Shown here one piece after another: positions 37,499-49,078 of a stretch of 64,000 nucleotides of DNA. This DNA is from Paragyromitra xinjiangensis (Eukaryota; Ascomycota; Pezizomycetes; Pezizales; Discinaceae), in NCBI GenBank assembly GCA_038503065.1, contig JBCAMK010000001.1, positions 310,001 to 374,000 of the forward strand, read 5' to 3'. The translations under genes and the position numbers were made by a program. Positions within the stretch are counted from its first letter, which is position 1, and every line of letters starts with the position of its first letter. The notes under the pieces were generated by a model. That model saw only the letters and a program-made list of their open reading frames with translations, was not told the origin of the DNA and ran no database searches.

Positions 37499-38179
37499 TT
37501 AAGCGTCCAACCTGGCGGGGAAGTTTCCATTCTCTGTAATTATTGGTTTGTTAGCATATGATGTCATTGTGTTGATAAAGAGAGATGAGATGACGTACCG
37601 CGCTGAGTGTCCCACCTCTCGAGCCAGGAATTGGGGCAGAGGGACCGGTAAGCAAGGTAGAACTGCGGTTAGATGAATTAGTGAATTGAAGTTAGGAGGG
37701 CGCTGTCTTGAGGAATATACCTGCTTGCAGGGAGCAAAATCTTCGCCCTTAGCGTTCACGCACTTGTAATAATCGACATACTGCGGGAGAGATGTTAGTT
37801 CTAAGTCCCAATTGGTGTTAAGGAAGATATCATGGCGAATCCGGAGAGAATTGTGTACTCTAAGGCGACCAGATAGGAAGAAGGTAAGGGTGGACTAACG
37901 TTTTGCCAACACTATATACACCATGAAGAAGTCAAATTAGCCATCACCGCTTAGTGGGAATTCGCAAATACGCTCCGGCCAAGGAGCCCACCCAAAATAA
38001 ACAACAAAATCGGGTTCACGAACGTGCTTGGTCTGATTCTGGTGAGGAAATCGAGCGTCGAAACCTGCCCAAAACTATCAGCTAGTCGTCCATATCCATA
38101 ACCGGTAACTATATGATCGGCACATGCCTGCAGTGACGAACTTGAAGGGCTTAGTTTCTCTATCGGAGTCGTCGGACAT
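37499..38179 (-). CDS. COX12: Cytochrome c oxidase subunit VIb
   Basis: Intermembrane-space subunit at the dimer interface of cytochrome c oxidase. Six exons on the minus strand: 38179-38128, 38064-38024, 37911-37900 (12 nt), 37780-37721, 37662-37599 and 37533-37499, giving 87 residues. The protein starts MSDDSDRETKPFKFVTAG, then FDARFPHQNQTKH, CWQN (the micro-exon) and YVDYYKC. The twin cysteine pairs are CX9C (Cys32/42) and CX10C (Cys53/64), as expected for a substrate of the MIA40 pathway. Intron 1 must use a GC donor (GCATGT after CTGCAG), since no GT donor keeps frame. It is divergent from COX11. The call is firm because every family motif is recovered by these joins. Confidence 0.92.
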
Positions 38180-38441
38180 GGTTGCGATTCGGATGTCGAG
38201 AAGAGGAGCGGAGAGGTGGTGCTTTCCGAGTAGGCGCAGTGAGGGCAATTGGAGGTGTGCGATGGTCCGATGTGGGCAACCAGAGATCGGGTGAGGTCCG
38301 GTTGTTTCTTGCCAAGACGTAAGTGACCCCACCGCCATCCGCGGAAGTTACCCGGACGGTCTGGAGACATAATTCATGAGCCCATTGCGGTGGGACTATT
38401 ATTAATTCTTGAATTCCAGATACCCGACGAGGCCGCCCACA
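38180..38441. promoter_or_regulatory. Bidirectional promoter between COX12 and COX11
   Basis: 262 bp separate the two start codons. An ATTGG (inverted CCAAT box) is present at 38248-38252. CCAAT is the binding site of the Hap2/3/5 complex that controls respiratory genes in fungi; whether it acts here is inference. Confidence 0.6.
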
Positions 38442-39478
38442 ATGTCATTCGTTAGGGGTATTTCGACCGCAGGGTGGACGTGTGCAAAATGTGCGGATAT
38501 GTTGTTGGGGAAAAAGGCATTAGGATTGAAACCTCGGTTCTTTTCGTCTAGTATGGTGGCACGGGCGAATGCGATACAGCCCGTTTCGCAAACGGTCGGC
38601 ACTGGTGGACGAGGGCCTGGAAGAAAAGCGCCGAATATGAGGGACCAATATAGAGCAAAGAATGCGAGTGGGCTCTATTATACGCTGAGGTTTGTGGTTA
38701 CTTGTTTGGGCGAATTCGATAACTTTTTCTATTTAATATCAAATTCATGTTTACTACTCTTCTGTCCTTAATCCTATATATTCACTCTAACAATCAATAA
38801 CCCAGCTAACAATTTCGTCAGTATAGGAATTGCAACTCTAACACTCGCCTACGCCTCCGTCCCCCTCTACCGCGCCATTTGCCAACGGACCGGCTACGGC
38901 GGTACTCCCATAACCGACCAGACCAGATTCACCCCTGAAAAACTCATACCCCAGCGGCACGCCAAACGCCTCCGGATCACTTTCAATGCCTCGGTATCAG
39001 ATGTGCTAGAATGGAAATTCACGCCCCAGCAGCGAGAAGTCCGAGTGCTGCCCGGTGAAACTGCATTGGCATTCTATAAAGCGAAGAATATGAGCAAGGA
39101 GGATATCATCGGTGTTGCCACATACAGTGTGACGCCGGGACAGGTGGCGCCATATTTTTCGAAGATCCAGTGTTTTTGCTTCGAGGGTTTGTGCTACTGG
39201 TTCTTGCTGTCATTCTTTATTGAACGTGTGCTGATCACTGGTTCTGGTTGGATAGAGCAAAAACTAAATGCGGGTGAAGAGGTGGATATGCCTGTTTTCT
39301 TCTTCATAGACCCTGATTTCCTCGAAGATCCTCAGATGAAGGGGATCGAGACTGTTACTTTGTCATATACTTTCTTCAGTAAGCTACTCTCAATACTACC
39401 TAATAACCTCGCTGATGTACTAATGAATGAGCAGAAGCTAAATATGACGACAACGGAGCATTACGGCCGACACCTTGA
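38442..39478 (+). CDS. COX11: Cytochrome c oxidase assembly protein Cox11
   Basis: Inner-membrane copper chaperone that delivers copper to the CuB site of Cox1. Exons 38442-38689, 38822-39186, 39256-39378 and 39435-39478 give 259 residues. An N-terminal presequence (SFVRGISTAGW..RFFSSS) leads to a single membrane segment (about 84-100, SIGIATLTLAYASVPLYRAIC). The intermembrane domain carries the copper-binding CFCF motif at Cys200 and Cys202 (KIQCFCFEEQKL, spliced), then MPVFFFIDPDF and SYTFFKAKYDDNG from the short last exon. The donors of introns 1 and 2 are both GTTTGT. Reading straight through intron 3 would add about 45 unrelated residues; the spliced end matches the family. Confidence 0.93.
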
Positions 39479-39793
39479 TTCTTTCTGTATCCTGTTCGGC
39501 ATTGTAGAGATAGACTGTATAGTGGGATTTGTATTATTGATTAGAAGTCCGAACTCATCTCTATTCTTATGAGACTACTCAACCAATGTACTCGGGGTCG
39601 TCTCGTCTCTAAATACATTCGTATGTCCATTACGTGGGGAAAGCCGCATATTGAACATTTCCAGCCCAGACCGGGTAACCTACAGCCACCTGCATTACCC
39701 TGCCGCCAAGCTATCCGCCCCTAGGAGTCCACAACAACTTGTCCAGTTACGTAGCCTCGAAGTTCAGATTTCACGAACCACCAAAAAAACACC
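39479..39793. other. COX11 3' flank and VMA3 upstream region
   Basis: 315 bp. No gene. The second half is C-rich and probably forms the VMA3 promoter and leader. Confidence 0.5.
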
Positions 39794-40485
39794 ATGACTT
39801 CAGAGTTTAACCCCGTATACGCGCGCTTCTTCGGGTTGGCCGGAGTGTAAGTCACTAGCCCCTCCTTTCTACCCTCTCCTCCTCCTCCCTATCCCTCGCC
39901 CAGTGGGCAGGAGGCTATGGACAGAGTGGCCGGCTAACGAGTACATGACAGTGCCTCCGCCATGATATTCTCCTCCATGGGCGCCGCCTACGGCACCGCA
40001 AAGGTACGACCTCCTTCCCCACCCTCTCCACGCACCTCCACTGACATAAACGCGTTCAGGCCGGCGTCGCCATCGCAGGAGTCGGAACCTTCAAATCCGA
40101 ACTGATCATGAAATCCCTCATCAGTACCACACCCACCCTCCACAACAAGAAGTCCAAAAGCTAACACACAACAGGCGTCATCATGTCCGGTATCATCGCA
40201 GTCTACGGCCTCGTAATCGCGGTTCTAATCGCCGGAGACCTGGGTCCAACCAGCTCCTACTCCCTTTTTTCGGGCTTCGTGCACCTGGGTGCTGGCCTGT
40301 CTGTTGGTCTGGCGGGTCTGGCGGCGGGATATGCGATTGGGATTGTTGGGAATGCGGGGAGTCGCGCGTTTTTGCAGCAGAGTAAGGTTTTTGTTGGGAT
40401 GGTGCTTATATTGATTTTTGCGGAGGTGTTGGGACTATATGGGTTGATTGTGGCGTTGATCTTGAACACGAAGACGAATGGTTAG
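39794..40485 (+). CDS. VMA3: V-type ATPase proteolipid subunit c
   Basis: Membrane rotor subunit of the vacuolar proton pump. Exons 39794-39846, 39952-40003, 40060-40123 and 40175-40485 join in frame to 159 residues, the standard size. Four hydrophobic helices are visible. The proton-carrying glutamate is at residue 140 in helix 4 ([18 protein letters not shown]). Helix 1 has [17 protein letters not shown]. At the exon 3/4 join the usual SLIPV reads SLISV (Ser from the splice join), a mild substitution. It is convergent with GPI8. Confidence 0.95.
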
Positions 40486-40968
40486 AGTGTTGTGGTAATG
40501 GGCGTTTTTAATTCTTTCTTTTTGTGTGTTTGGGATTCTGGACTGGAGGGTAGAATTTACGGTATGCTAGGGATTGGAGGGAACGGGAAGTTTATTGCAT
40601 TGCGGACAGAGGCGTGTACTATACGTATATTTATATCCGAGTTTTCCTTTATAGGTTCGATCGTATAGTTTGTCGAGGTTTCAAGGAGAACGGGGAGGAA
40701 TTGGGAAAATAGGAAGCTGGCTGAGGGGGATTAGAAGAATACACTGTTTTTCGTGAATATTCATGCAGTTTCCCTTAGCTGTAATGGACATCTGCTTGCT
40801 CCCAAGCTGACTAGAGTGCCTTGCTATTACTCTAATTTCCCACTTTGCGCATATCCCGAGACAATGAACCAGGTACTATCAAATAAAACCATCAACCCGA
40901 GCATGGGTATTTTACAGAAACAGAGAAAAGGAACGCTATAGCCACAATAAAATAGTCCCAAACAAAAA
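40486..40968. other. 3' flanks of VMA3 and GPI8
   Basis: 483 bp between two convergent genes. No gene seen. Confidence 0.6.
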
Positions 40969-42090
40969 TTATAAAAGAGTTGAACCAGCAACCCATGCAA
41001 TCCCACAAGCCAACAATGCACCTACACCAACTGCATTCTTATTCCATCCTTCTTTCTCCTCCACTCTCACAGCCCCCACTTTCCTTACCGCAGGCCCAGT
41101 CTTCTCTTCCCGCTCAGCGCTCTTGCAGCTCCCATTCCGTCTCGGCATAGTGAAATTCACCGCCAGCCTCGACAGCTCTAAAACATCTTCCCTCCAGCTC
41201 CCATCCTCGCCATCAACCTCAACATTCTGCACATTCCCAAAGAAATCCGTAATGAGCACATCCTTCAAGTCCCTCCTAAACAAATCCGTCCTAACCCCCG
41301 GACTCGAGTGAATCTTCTCCGTATCGTAAGAGTCAAACAAATCCTTCATAGTATGCTTCGAACTCGCCGTCTGCACATTGTTCTCCAAAAACTCAAGATT
41401 GTAGTACGTATATCGATCAATCACCGCAACCCCCACATCATTATCCGCATGGTGCGAGTAGGAGCTCTCATCAAGCTTACTCGACCCTGTCGCCAATATA
41501 TTCGGCGAGTAGAACTTGGAGTACATCGTATTCGCCTGGCATGTATCAATCATGAACAACATTTCATGATACCTCTTCTTCTCCCACATCTGCTCAAACG
41601 CGTCTGCGATATCAAAAGCGCTAATTTCCTCTGCATCCTGGAACTTCAGAAACTCGTTACCTCCGTGGCCGGTCATGTAGATGAAGATGTTACTCCGGTC
41701 ATCTGTTAAGAGGCGTTTACTCCTCGGTGTATCTGGCTCAACTCGGTCTGTTAAGAGACGGATGAAGTTCTCAACGGTAACTTCATACCCGCGGTAGTCC
41801 ACCTCAATGTTGTCGCCGTAGAGGTCGAGGGCGCGGTCGGCGTTGTTGTAGACGGTTCCTGGAAAGGCGTTGCGGGGGTTACATGCGATGTCATCAGAGA
41901 GCATGAGGATGATTTGTGAGTCGGGGATGCCGAGTCGCTTTACGGTACGGTACATGGAGAGGACATTGGCAAGGTGGCGGTAGTTGAACCAAAATCGGGA
42001 GGTGGAGACCAGGACAGCCCAGTTGGAGGTGTGTTGGGCGAGAGCACATGATAACAGGGCGAAGGGGAGGAGCAGACGAGTTGGTTTCAT
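40969..42090 (-). CDS. GPI8: GPI-anchor transamidase catalytic subunit
   Basis: Caspase-like (family C13) cysteine protease in the endoplasmic reticulum membrane that swaps the C-terminal signal of proteins for a GPI anchor. Uninterrupted frame of 373 residues on the minus strand, the only large single-exon gene here. Signal peptide about 1-18 (LLLPFALLSCALAQ). The catalytic dyad is His142 in MTGHGGNEF and Cys184 in IDTCQANTMY. Further motifs: SNWAVLVSTSRFWFNYRH, NMYRTV-like LSMYRTVKRLG, and ATGSSKLDESSYSHHAD. A C-terminal membrane anchor (about 350-373) follows a charged, lysine-rich linker. Length is slightly below the usual 380-410. Confidence 0.96.
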   Translation of the reverse strand: MKPTRLLLPFALLSCALAQHTSNWAVLVSTSRFWFNYRHLANVLSMYRTVKRLGIPDSQIILMLSDDIACNPRNAFPGTVYNNADRALDLYGDNIEVDYRGYEVTVENFIRLLTDRVEPDTPRSKRLLTDDRSNIFIYMTGHGGNEFLKFQDAEEISAFDIADAFEQMWEKKRYHEMLFMIDTCQANTMYSKFYSPNILATGSSKLDESSYSHHADNDVGVAVIDRYTYYNLEFLENNVQTASSKHTMKDLFDSYDTEKIHSSPGVRTDLFRRDLKDVLITDFFGNVQNVEVDGEDGSWREDVLELSRLAVNFTMPRRNGSCKSAEREEKTGPAVRKVGAVRVEEKEGWNKNAVGVGALLACGIAWVAGSTLL

Positions 42091-42598
42091 GGTGAGAGTG
42101 GAGGGGGTGGATGTTGAGGTAGATGATGGTGATGTTGATTCTGGTGTTGAAGCTCAATTGCGCTTTAGGGGCTCTGCGCTCTTTCGAGTGCAACGCTGTG
42201 AATAACATGTGCTTAGCAATCAACCCCAACCCTGGAATTGTGGTATTTAGCGCAATTAATATCATTTCATCCATACCAACTGTAGATTATATTCTCCGAA
42301 TATGAAAAACAAGATAACATTCATAGAAAATTACCATTGGCAATCCACCCATTAAGACCATACACATAACCCATATTCGCACCAACAATCATCTCGCCGA
42401 AATCCCGATCTTCTATTGGATCTATATCCTCCTTGTCACAAATACAAGCAAAGAGATGCCTCGAAGACCGAAGTATCCACAACAAAATAATTAAGCACAT
42501 GAAACCTTTTAGCTGCAGCAACGCCTCTCCTTTTACATAACACTCACCCTCCCAGAAAGCCAAAGAACAATGATAAAAAATACCCCGCCAAAGCAGTA
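42091..42598. other. GPI8 upstream region and ZPR1 3' flank
   Basis: 508 bp between two minus-strand genes. No supported gene; an open stretch at 42321-42563 is not protein-like. Confidence 0.5.
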
Positions 42599-44244
42599 CT
42601 ATACCCCATCTTCAGCTTTCCTCTCCCCCTCAACTGCTGGGAGACCCGAAACCTTCTCCGAACCATCTTCGTTGTAATTCTCCGTCCTCATATCCGAAAT
42701 CCCTAAATCATCCTCCTGCTCTTTCGTCCTTTCCACATCAACAATCGTCAATTGTGGGTCCGGGTCCGGAGCGTAGAGATTCTGAACGTAACTCGCAGCG
42801 AGTGGGTCATTGAGGATACAGGTAAACTTTCTCTTCCCACTCTTGGCTTCCCTGAGACCCAAGAAGAACGCCTCCCACCTATCCCGCGTTTGTCTGTCGA
42901 GTGAGTCGGAGCTCTCGTCGTTTTCATCACCCCAAATACGCTGGTGCAAGTCGTCGTGGACTTGCTGTAAGAGACCTTCGAGTGTGGTGAAGCGACCACC
43001 GAGGGTGCCGGGGGTTAGGTCGAGGTTGAGTTCGGGACAGGTTAGAGCACACGTCTCGGACTATAGACGATAGAGATAATTAGATGATGTTAAGAGTAAT
43101 TTTGTAGAATAGGATGGAACCGACCTTGAGAATATCACGAGCTAAGTCCTCCTCATCCTCGACCTTAAGAGTGATTATACGGCCCTTCGAGGGAACAGCT
43201 CCCCCAGTCTTGACCTCATTACTCTTATCTATAACCATAATCAGCAACACAACACAACACAAACCCCCACTACCAGAAAAACCCACATCCACAAGCATCG
43301 CAAACCGTGCTCATAATCACCACCTCCTTAAAATGCGGAATGTCCACAAGCTTCATATGCGTACTACAAGGCCTAACACAACTCGGACAGCTCGCCGGAA
43401 ACGTATGCACCTCGTCCGGTCTAATCTCATCATCCTCCTCATTAAACTTCTCCGCATCCGCCGCAGACGTATCCGTCAATCCCAACGCCGTATTCTGTTC
43501 CGGAGTCCGGATATAATCATGCCTGACCCATTTCCCTTTGTTATCATCTGGTTTTGGCTCGATCCAAGAATTACCCGCTGGGTCGTCAACCTTTACTGTG
43601 AATGGGAACACCCTCCCCTCAATCATGTCACGGCCCTTCGCGATAAACACTGCGATCTTCTCGTGTGATTCGGGGTCGCCTTCCTTTCGCTTCGGTTGAT
43701 CCTGCTCGAGATCCTCGAGCACCAAACCGAGTAAACCCTCAACATTCGTAAGCTGTCCTCTCTGAGCTGGGATCTCGAGATCAAGCTCGATGAACTGAGA
43801 AGAGCAGGTCTCGGACTTGACGATTTGTCTGTCAAGGTCCTCCTTACTCTCGACTTTCAGCGAGTACGTGCAGCCGCGCTCCTGGATGACCCCAGCGGAG
43901 GTGATCTCGTTATTACGGAAATTGCAGTGGGAGCACTCGAAAGACATGACGACGACTTCGCGGAAAAAGGGAATACGGGTGAGGAGGAGACGAGTCACGC
44001 CCTGTTCGTGGCAGTTCATACATAGTGAATCTTGGGCAGATTGTTAGAAAGAGCTCTGGTGAGATGGTCTGTGGAGGTTGGTGTGAGTAGTAGTAAACAT
44101 ACCAATGTTATCCACGATTTGGGGCTCGTCCACAGTAAAGTTCTCGTCTCCTTCGGCACCATTTCCACTTCCAGCAACCTCGTTAACGCGATCACCAATG
44201 GATTGGAACATGTCTTCCTGCTTAGACTCGGCGGGAGCAGCCAT
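42599..44244 (-). CDS. ZPR1: Zinc-finger protein ZPR1
   Basis: Conserved eukaryotic protein that binds elongation factor eEF1A and acts as its folding chaperone. Minus-strand exons 44244-44103, 44030-43287, 43228-43125 and 43060-42599 give 483 residues. Two copies of the ZPR1 module are present. The first C4 finger is CMNC...CSHC ([19 protein letters not shown], then MSFECSHC); the second is CPSC...CDAC (FPASCPSC, then [14 protein letters not shown], completed across intron 2). Each finger is followed by its beta-sheet domain ([21 protein letters not shown] and [18 protein letters not shown]). The C-terminal tail is acidic. Length and duplication match the family. Confidence 0.95.
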
Positions 44245-45433
44245 TTTGTTTATTGCTAGTGATTTGCGCTTTTAAAGCGAGATGGGAGAAAAAAAGAAAG
44301 GATAAGAGCTCTTATGTTTGGGGGTTTTATACAAATATTTATTGACTGGAGAATCTAGTATGACTAGAAACGCAAAAAGAATTTTGGTGGGATGGCGGGG
44401 TTTGGTGGGGCATCTGAGTTACTAAGAAAGAGCCGCATCGGACACCTCGGTGTCACCCCATCTCATCGCTCCGCTATGATGTATGAATTTCGCACCCATT
44501 CCACAGATTATTTCAAGGTTTATTTAAGTCCGAGGACATGGAAGTCTGGCCAATAGGCTCGGCCCAATATATGAAACCCTTTACGGGAGTCTAGGAAGGA
44601 AGGTGCTAAATCTCGAGTCACACCTATAACATCCGTAACAGGGACGGAAAGCTTTGGAGAAAGTTTGGAGATCATGAGTCAAGCTGGCGGTAGTTGGGGT
44701 CATATCAAAGATGAAATCAGAGCTCAGGAGGAATTGATCCATAGCTAGAGCCTGTCAAGAGTATTGATGTTCATCAAGTATCACTCATTACTTGACTCAA
44801 CACGCCCTGGTTGGGAAAAAGGTGGGTAGATAGATTTTTATTAGACGCCTAGCTGAAAAAACGAAGGCAAAAGCAAGGCGAACGTTCTCAGGATAGGGGA
44901 ATTGACTCACTTCCATCGCATAGCAATACCAAACATGTACTTAATGAATCAATCGATCAACTAATCAATCAATCGCGCAGGAATAGCATCGCGGTTAAGA
45001 CAAGGATACATGCTGAGGCTCAGTGGAAGTAGATGATGAACTAACAGCAAAAGTCTATTTCTAGAGCCCCTTGGTATATGTCGAAGTGATCTACCATGAT
45101 AGTATGCACAAGATCTGGTGTGAGGTTCGTATTTTCTCCCTTCTATTCTGTTAACTACTCAGACACCTTAAAGGTTTCTCCAGATAATTCCAAGAGTAAC
45201 AGGGAATAAGCCAGCTAGTCATCTTATTAATTTAAATAGACAATAAAGAATAATCAATAGCCTGCACTCTATAATATAGCTGAACTTCACTTTATCTGTG
45301 TACTAACAATAAAAAGAGAATGATAGGCAATTAGTTATATCCCGAGCCAAGGCGCGTTGAGTACCGTTACACTTGTTTCACAAACACGTAACAGAATGAG
45401 TTAAGCGCCTGCGCTTCTTATCATTACGGCTAC
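44245..45433. other. ZPR1 upstream region and KRE6 3' flank
   Basis: 1.2 kb without a supported gene. The stretch next to ZPR1 is its promoter; the rest is AT-rich. Confidence 0.5.
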
Positions 45434-48010
45434 TCAGCAGTCCTGAACGAAAGAATTTCTAGGCCACGGATAGCCCGTATCGTTCCACGACTAGTATTAT
45501 CGTAAGTAAATTTTACATTTCAGCAGAATACGCCCTTCTAGTCTTTTAACTCACCGTGAGGTTTGCGTTCGTATAAGCGCTAAGGTGATCTTGAATATAC
45601 TCTGTTGTCGGAAATCCTACTACAATATCAAATAAGTAGTCTGTAATTAAGGGAATGCGTCGATCGAAAGGCTAAGATTAAGGGACGCAATTACCCGGGT
45701 CACAAGTTACGGATTCTTTCCCTTCCTCCTGGTATATACGAACATAGTCGACGTACATTGTTGTGCCTCCCTTCAGTTTAGAGCTAGCAGTAGGTGAGTT
45801 AGTGACTTGGGCTTATGGAGTCCAATTCTCATGAATAACTCCCACCCTAAGAGGCTCCAGTCAATGTAAGTCCACGAAGTACTGAGCCCGAGGTTCAAAA
45901 CGATAGACATAGGCTCGCGGGAAATTTCCCGCTGGCCAGCATTGCCATTCGGGCCAATTGCATCGCCTGTAAAAGGATATAAGAAACATACTCAGCCAGG
46001 GTCAGGATCTATGAGTCATTACCAGTCACCCGAAATGTTTCTTCGTCACCAACGAACCAGGCAATTGCGCCAGCAGGCCCACCAGGAACATACTCGAAGG
46101 CGTACTTCTGAAACTATGATGGCTTTGAGTGTCTAGGCCACCAAAATAAATTAGACTCAATGAACATACCTGCTTCCTATCGTACCAATCATTGTTTAAA
46201 GTAGTGACACCTCCCAAAAACTTAGTAGCTCAAACCATTAACAGTATCACTTAGCATTAGGTTACATACCACTGATAGCTTGTTGGAAGGGGCCACCCCT
46301 CCAGCTATTCATCTGTGTAAGTTTTGGATTATTTATTTCCAAAAAATCATAATTTGGTTTGTATGCAGTATCAAATGGTGCCTAATGTTCTTAGTTACTA
46401 ACTTCTGCGGGAGTTTTAGGAGGATAGTCTAGCGAGCAACATACAATTTGGATTGACTGGGTAACAACACCGAGCTTTAAGTTATCGTCAGTACCTGCTT
46501 CGAAAACATCAATTTCTGGCGCACCGCGCCCTGTTCCAGGGCTGGGATGTTGCTCTCCCTCACAAACGCACTTGGCAAGTCTTTGACCCGGAAGGGATGA
46601 TAAACCATCACTGCTAGATTGGTTCGGAGTAATGCCAACATCACACTCATCATATGCATATGGCCATACCCCGTCAGTCGTGGACAGATACCCAGATCTC
46701 GCAAGGTTTCCTAATGTCCAAACTCCAGGCCAAAGCCCCGAGACACCAGCGGGGCCTGGAAGTGAAACTGACACCTCCAAAACACCACCTTTGAAGCAAA
46801 GCTTATTCCAGCTCTGGAGCATACTAGATCTGTAATTTAGATCACGATTCTTGAATGCATCTAAGCGTAAACGAAGGGTTCCATCCTTGGTTGTTACAGC
46901 ATCTGGGTCGTACCATTCTAGATCATTTGTAGCGGCATAATGAAGGTCCACTGCCTGCCAAAAGGGATCATCATTTTCATAGAAGGATCTTCCATCTTTG
47001 TTAAACTCATCGCTGAAAACCAGTTTCAGTTTCCCACCTCCAAGTACCGAGTCCCGGGTCATTGCGTGTTGTGGTGTATCGAGGTCTATAAGAGAACTCC
47101 TCACAGCACTCAGGATTGGATAAACAGTGTTTGGGAGGTCTTCCCCTATCGGGCCAGCTTTATTATTTTCTTGGCTATGGCGTGCATATCCGGTATGCTT
47201 AAGAACAGGCACCACAATGGACAACACACAAACTCCACAAATAACCATTAAAACGCATAAAGCACCCAAAATTTTTCTCTTATGACCGGGCTCGAGCCGT
47301 TCATTTGGGTTGGGATTATGGATATTATCATCATCCTCTTTTTCGTCAATTGTTGGATATTGAACTGTCATGCCACCATCCTTAAGATAGGGCGAAAACC
47401 CACGTTCGGGGTCTTGCTCGTTGAAATTAGGATTAACACTGGATTGCCGCACGCCATCTTCATCATTCCATTCAGGGAAGACCGGAGAAAGGATAGAAGA
47501 ATCAGCCCCTATGTGTGGCCATTCTGGGTAACGAGAGTAGTCCCCAACTGACCCAAATGACGAATTAGAGAGCTTCGGCTTCAGTAAAGGGGTGATAGAT
47601 GTTTGTGAGCGAAGAGAGTTGATATCTGCGTTTGTTCTCATTCCACTGCTCGGTGGTATTAGAGTTGTCCCAAACATAGCGTCCACTATACGAACTTGCA
47701 AACTCCTCCTTGGTACCGGGGGCTTCCTATCCTCCAGCTCATCCAGATCTAGCTCCTTTCGACTCCCATTTCTGCTTTGAGCACCGCTAGGCACCTCCTC
47801 TTGTGTTTCGAGAGGCGAGGATGCTGATATGTAGTTAAGCCGCCGGAAAGTTTGTGGAGCAGCAGATGGAGGAGGATTTGGTGACCTAGCCCTTCGGCCC
47901 AGCCGGTTTATTGGTCGTGGTCCAAATAACGTTCTTCTCTGACTCAAATCCTCTATTCTGATTTGTGTTGCTGTTGCGTTAACCGCTTCGGGGTTCTCTG
48001 GTATTTCCAT
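45434..48010 (-). CDS. KRE6: Beta-1,6-glucan synthesis protein of the KRE6/SKN1 family (GH16)
   Basis: Type II membrane protein of the secretory pathway needed for cell-wall beta-1,6-glucan. Minus-strand exons 48010-46445, 46381-46270, 46210-46170, 46113-46023, 45966-45846, 45783-45695, 45616-45555 and 45490-45434 join in frame to 712 residues. A long Ser/Pro-rich cytosolic tail precedes one membrane anchor (about 243-266, ILGALCVLMVICGVCVLS). The lumenal GH16 domain has KLVFSDEFNKDGRSF, GLWPGVWTLGNLARSGY, LPGQRLAKCVCEGEQHPS and the catalytic-type APEIDVFEA (about 496-504). The seven small 3' exons supply AISGVTTLNNDWYDRKQ, FQKYAFEY, EPMSIVLNLGLS, MYVDYVRIYQ and the terminal NSFVQDC. The frame is open upstream to 48100 without an ATG and meets a possible acceptor (TTTGCTAG), so an extra 5' exon is likely and the given start is a minimum. 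Confidence 0.9.
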
Positions 48011-49078
48011 CAAGGGAGTGAGAAGATGTGATGCTTTATTTCGCTCCAGTTCGGCCGTATCACCAGATTGCCCAGTCGCTACCGGCGACACGGCTAGCAA
48101 ATAAGAGCAAATTTCAGCAGGAAAATACCAGATTAAATGGAAATGAAAAAACTGTTAATCCCGTACCGGAACTATAATGCAGGATAGTCCAAAGATTAGG
48201 GGGGGCATTGAAACGAATAACTCTATCAGCTGACTAGAAGCTGGGAGCAACATACGAAGCTGTACAAACACAGCAAATTTAGTAATTTCTCAGATATAGG
48301 GGAGTTTTATTCATATTCCCGTTTCCTGGCGGTGGGGCCGGATTTCTATAGGGCCTGGCTCCAAAAAAATACATGTAGCTCTATGTACATGTGTGCGGTT
48401 TATTAAAGGACCATCCCAATACGCACCCCCTAGACATAAATATTAGGCTGCATTGTCATATCACTCGGAAGCAAATCCACAAGTGCCTTAGGTTTGGAGA
48501 ACGCACCCAGATTTGCGGGTCCTAAAATGTTGGCGCGGGTGATTTCGCGCCTGTCTCGTTCCCAGCCTATTTTTCCACAATTACTGTATTTTATTCACAA
48601 CTATGGCCAAATATTTACGCTAGACTCTATAACTCACCGTTATCATACCTCGAGCCTCTGAGTTTCGACTGGAAGCTATCGAATAATTCTTAACAGTGTT
48701 TTTGCCTCCAGTTATGAAGTTACCTGAGAGCTCGATCCACGAAGCATCATTCGGTGTTTAAGTACTAGGGTGAGTAAGTCCACACCCGCACCTTTGAAGG
48801 GCTCGGATCGTTATAGGAACAAGTCGCTTCGCCAAATTGAAACCACGGTGTTCGAAATGACATATCTTCGACAGTAATTAGGGTTAGGGAGTAGGCTTTG
48901 GACCATTAGTATCACAATGACGTCAAAGCTTTAAGAAGCTTGGCACTTAAGCTAGGAACAAATTGCTCTGAAGTTTACTTAAACGATCCTTAGCAGTCAG
49001 CAGACGGTACCCCAGCAGCGATCACTCCCCTTCCAGAACTGCAACCCCAGGAAATACTCTACAATTTCCACTGCAACC
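48011..49078. other. KRE6 upstream region and SDH3 promoter
   Basis: Just over 1 kb. It may include an unplaced first exon of KRE6: an ATG on the minus strand near 48206 opens 14 codons, but the join I can see does not keep frame. A TCACTCGG motif lies at about 48455-48468. Confidence 0.45.

Noticed and set aside
40753..40941. Short frames between VMA3 and GPI8
   Set aside because: They fall in the 3' flanks of two convergent genes and have no protein-like composition.
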